Below, in pieces: positions 45,310 to 57,900 of a stretch of 64,000 nucleotides of DNA. The translations under genes and the position numbers were made by a program. This stretch comes from Marsupella aquatica (lineage: Eukaryota > Marchantiophyta), in the NCBI GenBank assembly GCA_973895155.1, contig OZ316899.1, positions 3,906,001-3,970,000 of the forward strand, read 5' to 3'. The notes under the pieces were generated by a model. That model did no database searches, was not told the DNA's origin, and worked only from the letters and a program-made list of their open reading frames with translations. Numbering within the stretch: position 1 is the first letter of the stretch; every line of letters begins with the position of its first letter.

Positions 45310-45975
45310 ATGTCAAGTAGAAGACAATTGAGCAAGTATTTAAAGGGATCAGTAGTAGGTAGTAATGACTTTAGTAAGATGGTTGGGGGATTAAGAGTAG
45401 AAAACGCTATGATTTTGGCCATATGGAGTAATACTGGATTAGGGTTTTGCTACGAAGGATGCGACACCAAGTTAAGTGATGGTAGAGATTGTGTTTTGGG
45501 CGTAAAAGCGAGGCAACAAAGGCGAATGGGAGAAGGACGATTGAATGCTTTCAGTAGAGATTGACTTACTCATTTGTGCAAACCTGTAGGAGAAGGGAAA
45601 CCCATGTGTAGGTTTATGATCCGCATTAAGGAAGGAGATTGCCATGTCTTGAACGAAGCGGGGCAGCAGCTATTTGGCATGGATGGTGAATCTTTCCAAC
45701 AACAGTTGACAAACCAGGAAGCTGTTGAAGAATTTTGCAGAGGAATCATGTCATCGAAATGGAACCTGATGTTGGGACGAGAACTCGATCAACGACAACA
45801 TAACTGTTGGAGGCTAATCGCCGTTGAACGAGTAATCGTCTTCCGGAACCTTGCAAAACTAGAAGATACTTCAAATGTCTCTGACTTGACCTTGGTTTTG
45901 AGTGACTTAACCATTAGCAGTTCAAAAACCACAATTCTGAGCACAAATCGCTTACAGAGATGTTCAGTGCAGTAA
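45310..45975 (+). pseudogene. RPA70 C-terminal-like single-stranded DNA-binding ORF
   Basis: Open from ATG 45,310 to TAA 45,973 except for a TGA at 45,562. The segment AMILAIWSNTGLGFCYEGCD, then a Cys-containing stretch (CKPVGEGKPMCRFMIRIKEGD), and VLNEAGQQLFGMDGESFQQQ followed by WNLMLGRELD and WRLIAVERVIVF, follow the layout of the large RPA subunit C-terminal OB fold, where a zinc ribbon sits between strands. Zinc ligands are incomplete. RPA-like proteins bind single-stranded DNA; plant Helitrons often carry such genes, but no Rep/helicase or Helitron end was seen. Alternatively a fragment of a host RPA1 gene. Confidence 0.5.
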
Positions 45976-48043
45976 TTCCGGTTTATCGGGGATAAAGATC
46001 AGGAATAACGGATAGCGGTTTAGTAACCGCAAACAGTAGTTTAATAACCGTTATGCGGTTATGTTTGATCAGTGAGTTAGATAACCATTTTTGATAGAGT
46101 AGTCGGACAGTTGGGAACCGATAGACCTTGCTGGAAGACAGTATTTAAAGTTGGCAATGGCGTGAAGCAAGGTGTCACTTTTGCAATAGGTAATCTGATT
46201 GAAAGGCAAAGCCAAACTTTCCTTAAGATGATCAGCAGATTTGTTTAAGTGTTCCCTACTCAGATGTGAGTGGAATTTGATGTTGAGAAGTAAAGAAATT
46301 ATTATGGCACAACCTGGAGATTTGTTCTTGAATGAGCACATTGTTGAGGAAGTTTACAGGAAGAGATGGTGATTGAATGCGAGAGTAAGAACTGAGAGTG
46401 AATGGATTCAGAGACTGAGGAGAGGGAAAATTAAAGAGAAGATTGAGTGAGACAGTTTGATAAATTCTGAATTATAAAGAAAGTTAAGCTTGTTGAAGTT
46501 ATAACCAGAGAATTAGATAGAAGTATGTTAAGACGGTCATATTCCGATCGCAGGAATGAATGAGGATTAATTCACTCAGAGTGAACACGTTAAGGAGTAA
46601 CACCTTACAGAATCAAACCAATAGACAACTCATAAGCAATGGAGTCTGGCTGAAGTGTGTGTGTTTTGAGAATGACAATCTAATTGTCATACACCTGCAG
46701 CATAACAGAGTAATCGTTGAATTGACATTCTACTTATGAATAGCCTTTCTTGATCTACTTCATCGCATAAGTAATTGATCAAACTCCTGGTGGGAGCATC
46801 AATGAGATGATTGGATCTAATCAGATCACAATCACTGGAAGCATGAACACTAACAACGGGGATAGGAAGAATTCCTCACTAATTAGGCTCAGGCCAATTG
46901 AATTGTGGATCTGTTTGATTGGTTCGCACCTAATTACTCGTCAGCTAAGGGAAGAGAGTATTCCAATTTGTATTTTCACTTACCGTGAGTGGTGTGGATT
47001 TATAGAAATTGTATACAGGGAAGGATTAGTGTTAATTGAGTCAATCGTACCCAAGAAGTGGAAAGAAGAAGTAGACATTGAAGAACATTCAGAGGAAATT
47101 ATAGGTTTAGAGTATGAAAACGATTTACTAGATTACCTTGTTGTTGGACGATTAATCGGTTAATGCAAAAGCAAACGGATAGAGAGGGTTATGTTGCGTT
47201 AATCGTAGGGAAGAATTCGTGTTTAACAGATTTCTTTACTGGTTCTTCTCTCAGAATCCTAAAATGATTCTTCCATGAACTCCTTAATCAACAAATTCAT
47301 AAGGTCTTACTTCTTATCAATAGGTAATTGGATTTTCATGTATCCTGGACTTCCATATACTCAAAAGAGATTGGCTTTACATGCAATGACTTACTACAAT
47401 TCTCTTTTCCCTAGGTATCAAAGTTTCACTCTTACAAATCCATGAGTTTGAGACAAGTTTGATGTTTTCAATGCACAATGTGGTATATTTTCTTTTGATT
47501 TAATCTTCCCTCCTAAGCCCAAGATTGGCATGAGAGAAAGACCAAAAATGGTCAAAGATTAAGTTTGCAAGGAAAAGACAATGAATCATGGTCTTGGGAG
47601 TCCACTTGTAAGGCTTCCTCAAAAGGTTAAGATGCCAAAAGGTTTAAAAACCTACAAACCTTTTCTCATCTAAACTTAAGGTCCTAAAAGGTAAGGTAAG
47701 ACTAAGACTCTATAAATCTAATTCCTGAAGGTACACTAAACTATGTCCCTCTATATCCTACTCTATCTAACTCATGGAAAGGCTCAAGAGGTGAGAAAGA
47801 GATGCAAAACAGTTTAAGCATCACATTCCAAGATATCTCGGAGAATCGGTTTAGGATATTTTGAAGTTGTTGCTTTTCATGATTTAAGAAATTCTTCATG
47901 TAGCCCTTGCAAAAATCTTTCCAACAAGACCAAAAGTTCCTCCAACCGACGTGGGGCTGATCCAAAATCATCCGGCAAAGTTGGTGCAGAATCCTCAAAC
48001 CGAAATCCCACTAAAAGCGATTTTCTCCGGATTAAGCTAAAAG
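45976..48043. other. Unassigned AT-rich DNA
   Basis: Short imperfect repeats of AACCGTTATGCGGTT-like words occur at 46,000-46,070. A 118-codon plus frame at 46,807-47,163 (IPICIFTYREWCGFIEIVYR...) and minus frames at 47,741-48,068 have no recognised domain. They may be remnants of genes or chance. No RNA gene was found. Confidence 0.35.
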
Positions 48044-48178
48044 TGTCGCAAACCATATACTCCAACAATGTGATGAATCTTATTCATGTGTCCAATATAT
48101 ATACATGAGGTAGTTGAGTTAGATCTTGGTTAGATCTTAACTCGGGTTAAGATATCTAATCCTAGTTAGGGTATAACA
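48044..48178 (-). repeat. 3' LTR of copia 2 (left boundary approximate)
   Basis: On the minus strand the LTR starts TGTTATACCCTAACTAGG right after the polypurine tract CACCCAAGGGGGAG, just as in copia 1. The far end is either TGT at 48,044 or TGT at 48,069, giving 135 or 110 bp. The second LTR is outside the window, so the boundary could not be checked. Confidence 0.75.
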
Positions 48179-48545
48179 CTCCCCCTTGGGTGTTATAGTT
48201 TTTGATGAAATTATAACAACCAATCTAAGTTGCTATCAGTTAGATATCTTCTACCTATGTTATATTGTGAGATGATGGAGGTGCAACCTCATTAAAACCT
48301 TCCCTACTAACATCATGGAAGGAAAGAGTATTGCCACCTTCCATCTCTTTTGTATGATCTATTTTGTATGTATGTAAGATCTAGAGTACAATACTGGTTT
48401 AATTGTGTTTTCTATGTTGTTAAGCTCCATAGAGGTTGTTGTCTCCATTGTCTTCATTGTAGTGTATGTGAGTTATTGATGTTCTTGAGAATGTCTTGAT
48501 CTCCTTTGTGGTAGTATTGATGGTTTGCTTCTTCATAGTAAGTAG

Positions 48546-51500
48546 TCATTCATCTTCAATAGTGTTGTTGTAGAAAAATCCATTCTCCCCCTCAATGTTA
48601 GAATCCTGCATCAGTTTCTTAAGACTTCGCATCCCTAAGAGGTGAGTTAGTGTTCTATGAGTAGATGGGGGTAGAGATTTTGTTAGGATGTCAGCCAGGT
48701 TCTTGTCTCCTGAAATCCATTGTATGTCGATGTCTTTTCCTTGTTGTTCATGTGAGAAAAAGAACTTGGGTGCAATATGTTTTGTGCGTTCACCTTTTAT
48801 AAATCCTGATTTGATTTGAGTGATGCATGACATATTGTCTTCAAATATAGTTGTAGGCATGGTTAAGCGTTGTTTACCTGTTTGAATAAGAATATGGTCT
48901 AGTACTTGCCGTAGCCATAAACATTCTCTAGTAGCCTCATAAAGGGCAATAATTTCTGAATGATTTGAAGAAGTTGTTGCAAGTGTTTGCTTAGTACTTC
49001 TCCAAGATATTGGTGTTGATCCCATTAAGAATATATATCCTGTTTGAGATCTACCGTCATGTGGATCAGAAAGGTATCCGGCGTCAACATATCCTGTCAA
49101 CTTATGGTTATCCTCATTAGGAAAATATAGGCCGAGGTCGGATGTACCATTAAGGTATCTGAAAATCCGTTTTACCCCGTTCCAATGTCTTATAGTGGGC
49201 TGAGAACTATGTCTCGCCAGTAGGTTGACAGAAAATGCTATGTCTGGTCTTGTTTGATTAGATAAAAACATAAGAGCACCGATAGCCGAAAGGTATGGCA
49301 TATCTGAACCTAATATAGGTTCGAATTCTTCTCTTTTTCTAAACATATCCTTATCCTTATCAAGGGTACGGATGTCCATGGGGGATTTAACAGGCTTCAA
49401 CATATTCATTCTGAATTGTTGTAATATTTTCTTTGTGTAAGTAGTTTGGTGTAAAAGAATGCCTTTTTCCAAATGTTCAAATTGTAGTCCAATGCAATAA
49501 GAAGTTCTGCCCATGTCTCTCATTTCAAATACGCTTTTTAGCGTTTGCATTGACTCATTCATCATCTTTTTCGTACCAAGGAGGTTGAGGTCATCAACAT
49601 ATATAGCGATGATTATGAATTCAGGTCCTTCATGCTTTATAAATAAGCAAGGAGCTATTTCGGAATTCTTATATCCCATGGATATCATTTGATTTTTAAA
49701 TCTTTGGTACCATGTACGTCCACTCTGTTTGAGTCCATAAATGGAACTAAGGACTTGAACTGCATACCGAGTCTTTGCTCCGGTTGCCTTATGGTCCTTT
49801 CTAGGTTCTTGTAATGCAATTGCTTTAGAAGCATTGTGGAGTACCAATTTGTTCATATAGTCAAATGATTTTGCACTTTTATCATTGTGCATATGTGGAT
49901 TATGTTTTGAATTTGCATGGAAGTTTACTCTCTCAATGAGTTCAGGCGGGGCTTCCATATAAATCACGTTGTCCAGTTTACCATAAAGGTAAGCAGTAAC
50001 AACGTCCATTTGGTGCATTAACAGGTTGTTGTTTATGGCAAATGCTATCAAATAGCGGTATGTGGTGACGTCCATGACCGGTGAGTATGTCAGGTCATAG
50101 TCAGTTCCATAAACTTGTGTGTAGCCTTTAGCAACCAGCCTAGCTTTATATCTTACTATTTCTCCATGTGAGTTTCGCTTTTTAACAAATGTCATCCTAT
50201 ATCCCGTGAGGTGTTGGTCTGGGGAAGCTACTGTTATAGGTCCAAAGACTTTTCTAGATATCAAGGAGTCTAATTCGGAGTTCATGGCCTTTTGCCATTT
50301 GCTCCAATCTATTTGTTTTTGTGCTTCGGTCACTGATTTGGGATCTGGTAGGTTGTTAATATCATTTGCAACATGAAGAGCAAATATGGGATCAGGGTTG
50401 ATCATCATTCTATCTAATATGTGACCAGTGGAGTTATAGTTAATGGCTATCTCTGGTTGGGGTGGTGGCCTAGTATGGTTGGTTGGTGTAGGTGGTCTAC
50501 GTTTGTTTCTAGGTTGTTTGTCAACTGCCCCTAGTGGTCTACCTCTTTTGAGTTGTGGGTGTGTGTCAGAGGATAGTCTCTGATCTTGTATGCGGGATGG
50601 TGTATTAGCCGCTGGTATATGGGGTTTAGTTACGTTGGTAGCATCAGTAAATGAGTCGGGTAAGGACTCCATGATCTTGGTTAATTGAAGTATCCTATTG
50701 ACTTCTAGTTCAGTTTGGTTAGTTCGAGGATCTGGGCAAAGTGCCGGGGAAGCTTGCCATGTGAGTGTTTTGGTGTATGACTTATGTTTTCCCTCTTGCG
50801 TGTTAATGGTTGGGAAAATGTGTTCATAGAAATGGCAATCGCTAAAACGGGCTTTGAATATGTCAGTGGTTGTAGGTTCCATGTATCGTATGATAGATGT
50901 TGAGTCAAATCCTACATAGATGCCTTTCCTCCGTTGTGGTCCCATTTTGGTTCTATTAGGACCTAGTATGGGGACGAGGACTTGGCATCCAAATATTCTT
51001 AGGTGTGAGATGTTTGGTGGTTGCCCGAAAGCTAGGTGATAAGGTGTGTTGCTGTTAAAGGCTGATGGTCTATAAAGGAGTAGGGTTGCAGCATGTAATA
51101 CTGCATGGCCCCATGCTGATGTTGGGAGTGATGATTGCATTAATAGTGGTCTAGCAATCAGCTGTATGCGTTTAATAAGTGACTCCGCTAGTCCATTCTG
51201 GAAGTGGACATGAGGTACATTATGTTGGGAGTCAATGCCATTTATTGTGCAAAATTCATCAAAGGTTCTAGAAGTGAATTCACCAGCTCCATCGGTTCTA
51301 AGGGTTCTAATTGGATTTTCTGGGAATTGTGACCTTAGTCTTAGGATGTGTGTAAGGATTCTTGGGAAGACTAGGTTTCGGGTTGATAATAAGGATACTC
51401 TGGACCACTTAGAACTGGCGTCTATCACTACAAAGAAGTATCGAAATGGTCCACTTGGTGGGTCTATTGGTCCATATACGTCCGCATGGAGTCTCTCAAG

Positions 51501-51797
51501 GAATGCGGGGATATGGTTTTCGGTTTTTGGGATGGAGGGGGCTGTAATCATCTTGCCCTGGGAGCAGGCGATGCATGGTTTTTGGAATGACCTTGGGTGA
51601 CAGGTCTTTGGTATTCCTGTTGAGTTGTTGACTATCCTATGGAACATGCTGGTTCCTGGGTGTCCCAATCTCATGTGCCATGTCTCGGTGATATCTTTGG
51701 TTTCTACCCCTAGGTTGTAACTTTGGTTTTGGGTGATGTAGAACCCTGAAGGGTGGGGAGAGATGGTTTCTCTAATGATTATCCCTCCTTCTGAGTG
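48546..51797 (-). CDS. Copia 2 integrase-RT-RNase H (interrupted upstream)
   Basis: An uninterrupted frame of about 1,083 codons. Gag-pre-integrase HMRLGHPG; integrase core with HADVYGPID, RTDGAGEF and NGLAES, so all three acidic catalytic residues are present; linker with RGRPLG; reverse transcriptase with YVDDLNLLG; RNase H with EDNMSCITQIKSGF and KHIAPKFFFSHEQ; stop TAA at 48,546. The frame opens into gypsy LTR sequence at 51,798-51,803, so the first in-frame codon there is not a real start. Before the gypsy insertion this was probably an intact polyprotein. Compared with copia 1 it lacks the nonsense codons and keeps the integrase Glu. Confidence 0.95.
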   Translation of the reverse strand, partial: HSEGGIIIRETISPHPSGFYITQNQSYNLGVETKDITETWHMRLGHPGTSMFHRIVNNSTGIPKTCHPRSFQKPCIACSQGKMITAPSIPKTENHIPAFLERLHADVYGPIDPPSGPFRYFFVVIDASSKWSRVSLLSTRNLVFPRILTHILRLRSQFPENPIRTLRTDGAGEFTSRTFDEFCTINGIDSQHNVPHVHFQNGLAESLIKRIQLIARPLLMQSSLPTSAWGHAVLHAATLLLYRPSAFNSNTPYHLAFGQPPNISHLRIFGCQVLVPILGPNRTKMGPQRRKGIYVGFDSTSIIRYMEPTTTDIFKARFSDCHFYEHIFPTINTQEGKHKSYTKTLTWQASPALCPDPRTNQTELEVNRILQLTKIMESLPDSFTDATNVTKPHIPAANTPSRIQDQRLSSDTHPQLKRGRPLGAVDKQPRNKRRPPTPTNHTRPPPQPEIAINYNSTGHILDRMMINPDPIFALHVANDINNLPDPKSVTEAQKQIDWSKWQKAMNSELDSLISRKVFGPITVASPDQHLTGYRMTFVKKRNSHGEIVRYKARLVAKGYTQVYGTDYDLTYSPVMDVTTYRYLIAFAINNNLLMHQMDVVTAYLYGKLDNVIYMEAPPELIERVNFHANSKHNPHMHNDKSAKSFDYMNKLVLHNASKAIALQEPRKDHKATGAKTRYAVQVLSSIYGLKQSGRTWYQRFKNQMISMGYKNSEIAPCLFIKHEGPEFIIIAIYVDDLNLLGTKKMMNESMQTLKSVFEMRDMGRTSYCIGLQFEHLEKGILLHQTTYTKKILQQFRMNMLKPVKSPMDIRTLDKDKDMFRKREEFEPILGSDMPYLSAIGALMFLSNQTRPDIAFSVNLLARHSSQPTIRHWNGVKRIFRYLNGTSDLGLYFPNEDNHKLTGYVDAGYLSDPHDGRSQTGYIFLMGSTPISWRSTKQTLATTSSNHSEIIALYEATRECLWLRQVLDHILIQTGKQRLTMPTTIFEDNMSCITQIKSGFIKGERTKHIAPKFFFSHEQQGKDIDIQWISGDKNLADILTKSLPPSTHRTLTHLLGMRSLKKLMQDSNIEGENGFFYNNTIEDE

Positions 51798-54700
51798 TGT
51801 CAAACACTTGCCAAGGAGCTTAAGCGGCTTTTCTCCCCAAAAGACTACCTAATACCTGCTCCATGTCATACCAGGGTCACAAAGGATTGACAAAACTTCT
51901 GAAGTGTGCTTACAATGTCCAATCACTCCATACATAAGTAGTTTCAACTCTCCACTTCTAGAGAGGTAGTCCCCTTGACTACTTTTGTACTCACCCCTTC
52001 CCCTCTCCTCTACTCCAAGGATCAGCAAGGGGGATCTCCGCTCCAAGCTGTCACCTTAGAGTAGATTCTCACACAAACACCCAAGAACCCAAAGTACTTT
52101 CCTCTTCAAGCTTAAGTCTCCTCAAGACCCTCAAAGTAGTGTTACCCCTCAACCTTGCCCCCCTGGCCTTGGTTTGGGTCCACACATCCCCTTTGAGCCC
52201 TAGAGAAGGCTCCTCTATCTAAGGACTCTTCCTCTTGTTCTTACTTCTTGTTAACACCACACACCAAGCAAAGTACTTTCCACCCTCAAGCTATAATCCT
52301 CTCTAAGTCTCAAAGTAATGCTATACCTTAACCTTGCCTCCTTGGCCTTGGTTTTGTACTAGCACATCCCCTTCAAGCTTAGACCAAGATTATACCATAG
52401 CATGGACTCTTCTCTTGCTCTCATATACTTCAAATGCACTCACACTTAATGGTCACAATGAAGATTGGTAAGTCTCCTTTTATTGCATCACCTTTACAAC
52501 AAAAGTTCACTACACATTCTCCACACTAAGCATGGACCACCTCTCCTTTCTCAAGCTTAGCCCTACCTTGGCAAGGTAGAGATTTCACTTAAGAGATGAG
52601 ACTCCCGGTCCCTAACAAATGAAAACTTCCTCCTTATATACTATCTCCTTCCACATCACACCAAGCTTGACCTGGGGTCCAACTATACCTCCCCCAAGTC
52701 CTCCTAACACACAAAGTCCAACTCTATAGTTCATAGCCCACCCTACTACTTGCTATTTTGCCTCCTTCCAAGCCCTGGAATATGCCACACATGAGTGGTA
52801 TGCTTTGACTTCCAAACCTACTCCCACTTATGGTCCTCCTCACCAGCTTACCAACCCACTTGAAAGCTCGCAAAAAGAGTGAGTGAGTCTCAAGTTGTGC
52901 CTAGTCAAAGTTGGCCTTATTTTACTTGTAACCCCTTTACTACCCTAAGTAAACTACCCCCTATATTTACTTTTCTTAACTTGATGGCCTTACACCTTTG
53001 GCCAAAGGTAAGTACCCTTCTCTAGAGCCTAACTCAAGTGGTATGGGTGCAAGAAAGGTCAGCCCCTAAATCTGGTATTCATTCCCCTATGCCGACTTTG
53101 GTTTGCAAGTTGTCGGGACTCCCTCGTGGCCTCGGTTAAAAATATATTTGAGTGATTACTTTTCTGGGGTTCCACCTTCACCAGGGGGTGCCTTATCTTC
53201 CCCTAACTCAGCACAAAAAAATTTGGGCCCCAACGGATACCTCTAGCCAAAGTTATGCCCATTCTCCCAAGGCCTGTTTTTGGTGTAAAGCGGGTGTAAG
53301 CGGCGGCCCGATTACACTTACCTTACATGCCCCTTATGGGGATTCCACGTGTCATGAGGGGAGAGCACTCTCATTATACTCATGTTTCTTATGAAGAAAT
53401 TGTAAGGACAGCAATGTTTGCAGCCATTTCTCTCTCGTGAATTCAATCTAAAACCACAGCATTCTCTATTGGATTCTTTCTTGTGCAGCAGTCCAGCTGA
53501 TCAGCCGCCAGCCCCTCAATTTCACAGCCACCATAGCTCACAGCCAGCCTAGTCAATTTCGCAGCTAGCCCACCTCTTCAATTTTGCCGCTAGCAACACA
53601 GTCAATTTCGCAGCTAGCAGCACAGTCACATCAGCGCATTTACAGCACAACAACAGCAGATTTGAAGCACAGCAGCAGCAACCATAGCTTGATTCCTTCT
53701 CAGTCAAGCAGGTCTCTCTTCTCAATTTCGTAGCTGCCCACCTTTGCAATTTCGCAGCTAGCAGCAGCATCATTCAATTCAGCAGCATCAAGGCAGCAGC
53801 CAGCCAATTCTCATGAGCATCTCGTGCCTGATTAGTAGGAGCACCTCTAATCTAGTGTGCAGCTGTCATAGCAGCAAGCAGCCTTCCCAATTCAAAGCCA
53901 GCAGCGATCCTAATTTGCAGCCATAGCTCTTTTCCTTCTCAGCAGCCATAGCTTCTTCAATCAGCAACAGCCCTTGCTTCTTCAATCAGCAGCAGCCATT
54001 TCAATTCAGCCGCCCTTCCTTCAATTCAGCCGCCCTTGTGCTCAATTGATTCCTCAAGTAATCATGCAGCACCTTTGGACAGCCTCCCGGTGCTTGACGT
54101 CCTCACCAGCCTCGTGCTTGCTCCTCCTTGCCTCGTGCTCGCCGCGTGATCGCCGCCCACGCGGTTTACACTTAGAAAAAAATACATTTTTTTTTTGGAA
54201 AAACAGCATTTTGGGGCGATTTTGGACCCCCCTCCAAAACTCACACATAAGTCCAAAAGGACTTCTGAGTAGCTCCACTGATTCTATGGACATAGGACTA
54301 TGTCCGGGTTTACTAAGATATAAACAAAACCCTATAACAACTTTTCTAAAATTAGGCAAAGAGGGTCAAGTCTTTATGTCTTCCAAAATTCTTCTCAACT
54401 TTGAGATGCTCCCAAAAAGTAACCAAGTGTGACAAAGTTGTCCCACAAGTTTCTAGGGATAGAGGGGACCATACTTAACCCACTTCCAAACTTGGAACCC
54501 CTACATTTACCCATCAGCTATTTTTCCCGGGACCCGCTATTTGGTAACTTTGATTTTTGCCAAAATACTTATAACTCCTAGGTTAAGACCCCACTTGACT
54601 TCATACTTTTTCAGGGTTCCCTAGGGACCTCCCAGCACCCATGGGAGAAATATCAGCCAAAAATAAGATGTCCGGTGTCGGGTCATTTTTCGGTCCCGAC

Positions 54701-54942
54701 TTAGTCGCCTATTATAACTAAGGACGGAACTAGTTTCCTGCCCCTCCTATAGTAACTTGCTTACCCCTAGATAACTTTGCATAACTAAAATTCCCTCTTA
54801 CCTCTACTAAGCTTCCCTTCTTACTTAAGTGCCCTAAACCTAGCTACTCTGATAGCACTAAAACTTTTTCCCTAACTATTTCCTCTTCTAAACGAAAGAA
54901 TGTCATGTTTCTCTACACTAGCTGACACTGAGCCATCCCACA
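51798..54942 (-). repeat. 3' LTR of gypsy element, 3.1 kb
   Basis: On the minus strand it begins TGTGGGATGGCTCAGTG and ends GGCAAGTGTTTGACA. Compared with the right copy I see three base changes, two short tandem duplications in the right copy (about 25 bp in a CTTCTTCAATCAGCAGCAG stretch and about 21 bp in a GCTCCTCCTTGCCTCGT stretch) and one homopolymer difference. Near-identity means recent insertion. Confidence 0.93.
52631..52643 (-). promoter_or_regulatory. LTR TATA box
   Basis: AGTATATAAGGAGG on the minus strand, in the middle of the LTR. The same box is kept in the diverged LTR fragment at 6,263-6,273, supporting function as the U3/R promoter. Confidence 0.6.
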
Positions 54943-54955
54943 TAGCCCCCTACTT
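54943..54955 (-). other. Gypsy polypurine tract
   Basis: AAGTAGGGGGCTA on the minus strand, adjacent to the TG start of the 3' LTR; primes plus-strand DNA synthesis. Confidence 0.7.
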
Positions 54956-54982
54956 AAGTGTGCAGCGTCCCCGCAAACACAC

Positions 54983-57900
54983 TTATTCCTGATTAAAGTA
55001 CCTTTTCAACCTATCATGATGCACTCTAGTAGGGAACACCTCTCCTTCAAGAGTAGCAAGCTGAATTGACCCATTAGCATAAACCTGGTGAACAACATAA
55101 GGACCCAACCACCGAGTATGCAACTTGCCTGGAAAATGAGCATACCTACTGTCATAGAGTAATACCAGTTGTCCAGCAAGTAAAGAAGTTGGCTTCTTCA
55201 ACTTCTTGTCATGATGTTGCTTCACTTGAGCTTGCTTCTTCTTCACTTGCTTGCTTGCCTCTTCCCGGATTTCCTCCAACTCCTCCAGCTGGTAAGCTCT
55301 CTCCATTAAACTCTGGTCAGCCTCCATTCTCTCCTCCACACTTACCCTCAAAGTAGGCACTTCAAACTCAACAGGTACAAGGGAGTGTTGTCCAAATACT
55401 AGGTAGAAAGGACTATGGCCGGTTGTGGTCTTGAAAGCAAGGTTGTAGGAGTACACAGCTGAGTATAATTTGTCATCCCAATCAGTCTTGTGTGCCGCCA
55501 CGGTTTTGTTCAAGATCTTGCCAATGATGCCATTAGCTCTCTCCGTTAATCCATTGGCCTTGGGGTGATAGGGGGTGGTCTTCCTATGCTTAATCAAGTA
55601 ATGGTTAGTGAGCTCCTCCACAACTTCATTCAAGAAGTGAGTCCCCCTATCACTAACCAGCTCTAGAGGTGGCCCAAATCTGGTAAAAATCTGTTGATAC
55701 ATGAACCTTGCTACTGTGAGAGCATTATCCTTGCTGGTTGGTCTTGCCTCTACCCACTTAGTAGCATAATCAGTTGCAAGAAGGATGTATCGATTCCTTC
55801 TAGACCTGGTCACAGGAGTGATGGGACCTATGAAATCTATACCCCACTTCTCAAAAGGTGCAAGAGGTAAGATGGTGGTAAGAGGGTGATGCCTTGAGTG
55901 AGCTGGCTTACCTGTCCTTTGGCAAGGGTCACATCCCCTCACAAAAAGACTTACATCCTTATGAAGTGTTGGCCACCAATACCCTGCATCAAGAATTTTC
56001 CTTGCTGTTGTTGCACTTGCATAATGGCCACCAGCCTCCTCCTCATGCATAGCTCTCATCACAATGGAGATTTCCTTCTTCTCCAAACACCTCCTTAGTC
56101 TCCCATCAACTCCTTCCTTGTGAAGGACACCCTTCACCAATAAGTAAGGTCTGATTTTTCTCAGGAAAACAGCAGCCTCCTCTTGGTTCAAATCTCTTGG
56201 TAGCCGGGTTGTGAGAAGAAATTGGATGATATCCAAATACCATGTATCTCCTCCACTTCCCACATGAAAGAGGTCTTCATCTGGAAACTGATCATCCACC
56301 TCCTTCAAGTCCTCTTCTCCTTCAATCCTTGAGAAGAAGTCTGCATTCCCATGCTTCTTACCAGGCCTGACCCTCACCTCATAATCAAACTCTTGGAGCA
56401 ACAAGATCCACCTTGCCACTCTACCAGTTACATCAGGTTTATTCACCATATACTTGAGAGCATTGTGATCAGTATGAAAGACCACCTTATAGCCCAACAA
56501 GTAGTGCCTAAACTTCTTACAAGAGTAGATGATTCCTAGAGCTTCTCTATCGGTTGGTGAGTAATTCTTTTCAGCTGGTGCCAATAGTCTACTTGCAAAG
56601 TAGATAGGGTGATCCCTATTCTGGTCATCAAGTTGACTAAGCACCACACCAATACAAAAGCCAGACACATCCACATACACATGAAATTCTCTACTCCAAT
56701 CTGGTGCTATCAAGATAGGGGCTTCAACCAACCTGTTCTTCAACTCCTGAAAACTTGCTAGCCTCTCAACTGAGGGTTCAACCTCAGCCCCCTTCTTAAG
56801 CATGCTGGTTAGGGGTAAAGCTACTTTAGCAAAGTCCTTAATGAACCTTCTATAGTAGTTTAAACATCCCAAGAATCCCCTCAACTCTGTCACTGAAGTT
56901 GGAAACTTGACAGCCATCCAAACAGCAACCTTCTCTTGGTCCACTTCTATGCCCTTCTTGGATACCTTGTGGCCAAGTAGTATCCCTTCTTCCACACCAA
57001 AGAAGCACTTCCCTGGGTGAAGCTTCAAACCAACTTCCCTACATCTTTGGAAGGTCATCCTCAAATGTTCAACATGGTCCTTCCCCCTTCCAAAAACAGC
57101 AAAGTCATCTATGAATACTTCCAAGAACTTTCTCAAGTAGTCATGAAAGATATTCATCATCAACCTTTGGAACATACCAGGGGCATTACAAAGACCAAAA
57201 GGCATCCTCCGAAAGGCATAAATCCCCCACTCAGTAGTAAAGGCTGTCTTCAACTGGTCCTCCTTCCTTATCCAAATCTGGTTGTAACCTGAGTACCCAT
57301 CTAGGAAGCTATACACTTCCCAACCAGCTACTAAATCAAGTACCATATCAGTAAATGGAATGGGATAGTGGTCCTTCTTAGTGGCCTCATTGAGTTTCCT
57401 AAAGTCTTGGCAAACTCGGATCTTAGGCTTACCATCCAAGCCTGGTTTCTTTGGTACTATGACAATTGGAGAAACCCACTCACTATTCAACACAGGATAG
57501 ATGAAACCTGCTTCCAGCAATTTGTCTATCTCTTCCTTCACCATCAAGGAGTACTTGGGATTCATCCGATATTGCCTTTGTCTCACAGGTGAAGCTCCTA
57601 GCATCAAGTCGATTCTATGCTCACCAAGTTCAGGGTTTACACCAGTAAGATCCAAGTGACTCCAAGCAAACACATCCACATATTCACCTAGCAAATCTTG
57701 GATAGTTTTCTCTTCACCTGATCCCAGGGCATTTCCCAAGTTGAAGGTCTTGTCTTGCTGGACAGAGATGGTTCTGTACTGCTCAGCTCGAATCACCTCC
57801 ATCTTGTTCCTCATTGTGGAGTCAAAAGTGCCCTCAAGTTGTGCCAACCTCATGCCTCCATAGACGGGTGCATTTTCAGCACTTAACTCCTCCTTCTCCT

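Larger units (their letters stand above)
48044..51797 (-). mobile_element. Ty1/copia LTR retrotransposon 2, 3' portion
   Basis: Contains the 3' LTR, a 3' untranslated stretch (48,179-48,545) similar to that of copia 1, and the integrase-reverse transcriptase-RNase H coding region. It is cut at 51,797 by the gypsy element; gag, protease, primer site and 5' LTR must lie beyond the right edge of the window. Same lineage as copia 1 but clearly a different subfamily. Confidence 0.93.

Noticed and set aside
51798-51803. First codons of the copia 2 reading frame as its true start
   Set aside because: These bases belong to the gypsy LTR; the copia frame enters from across the insertion site.
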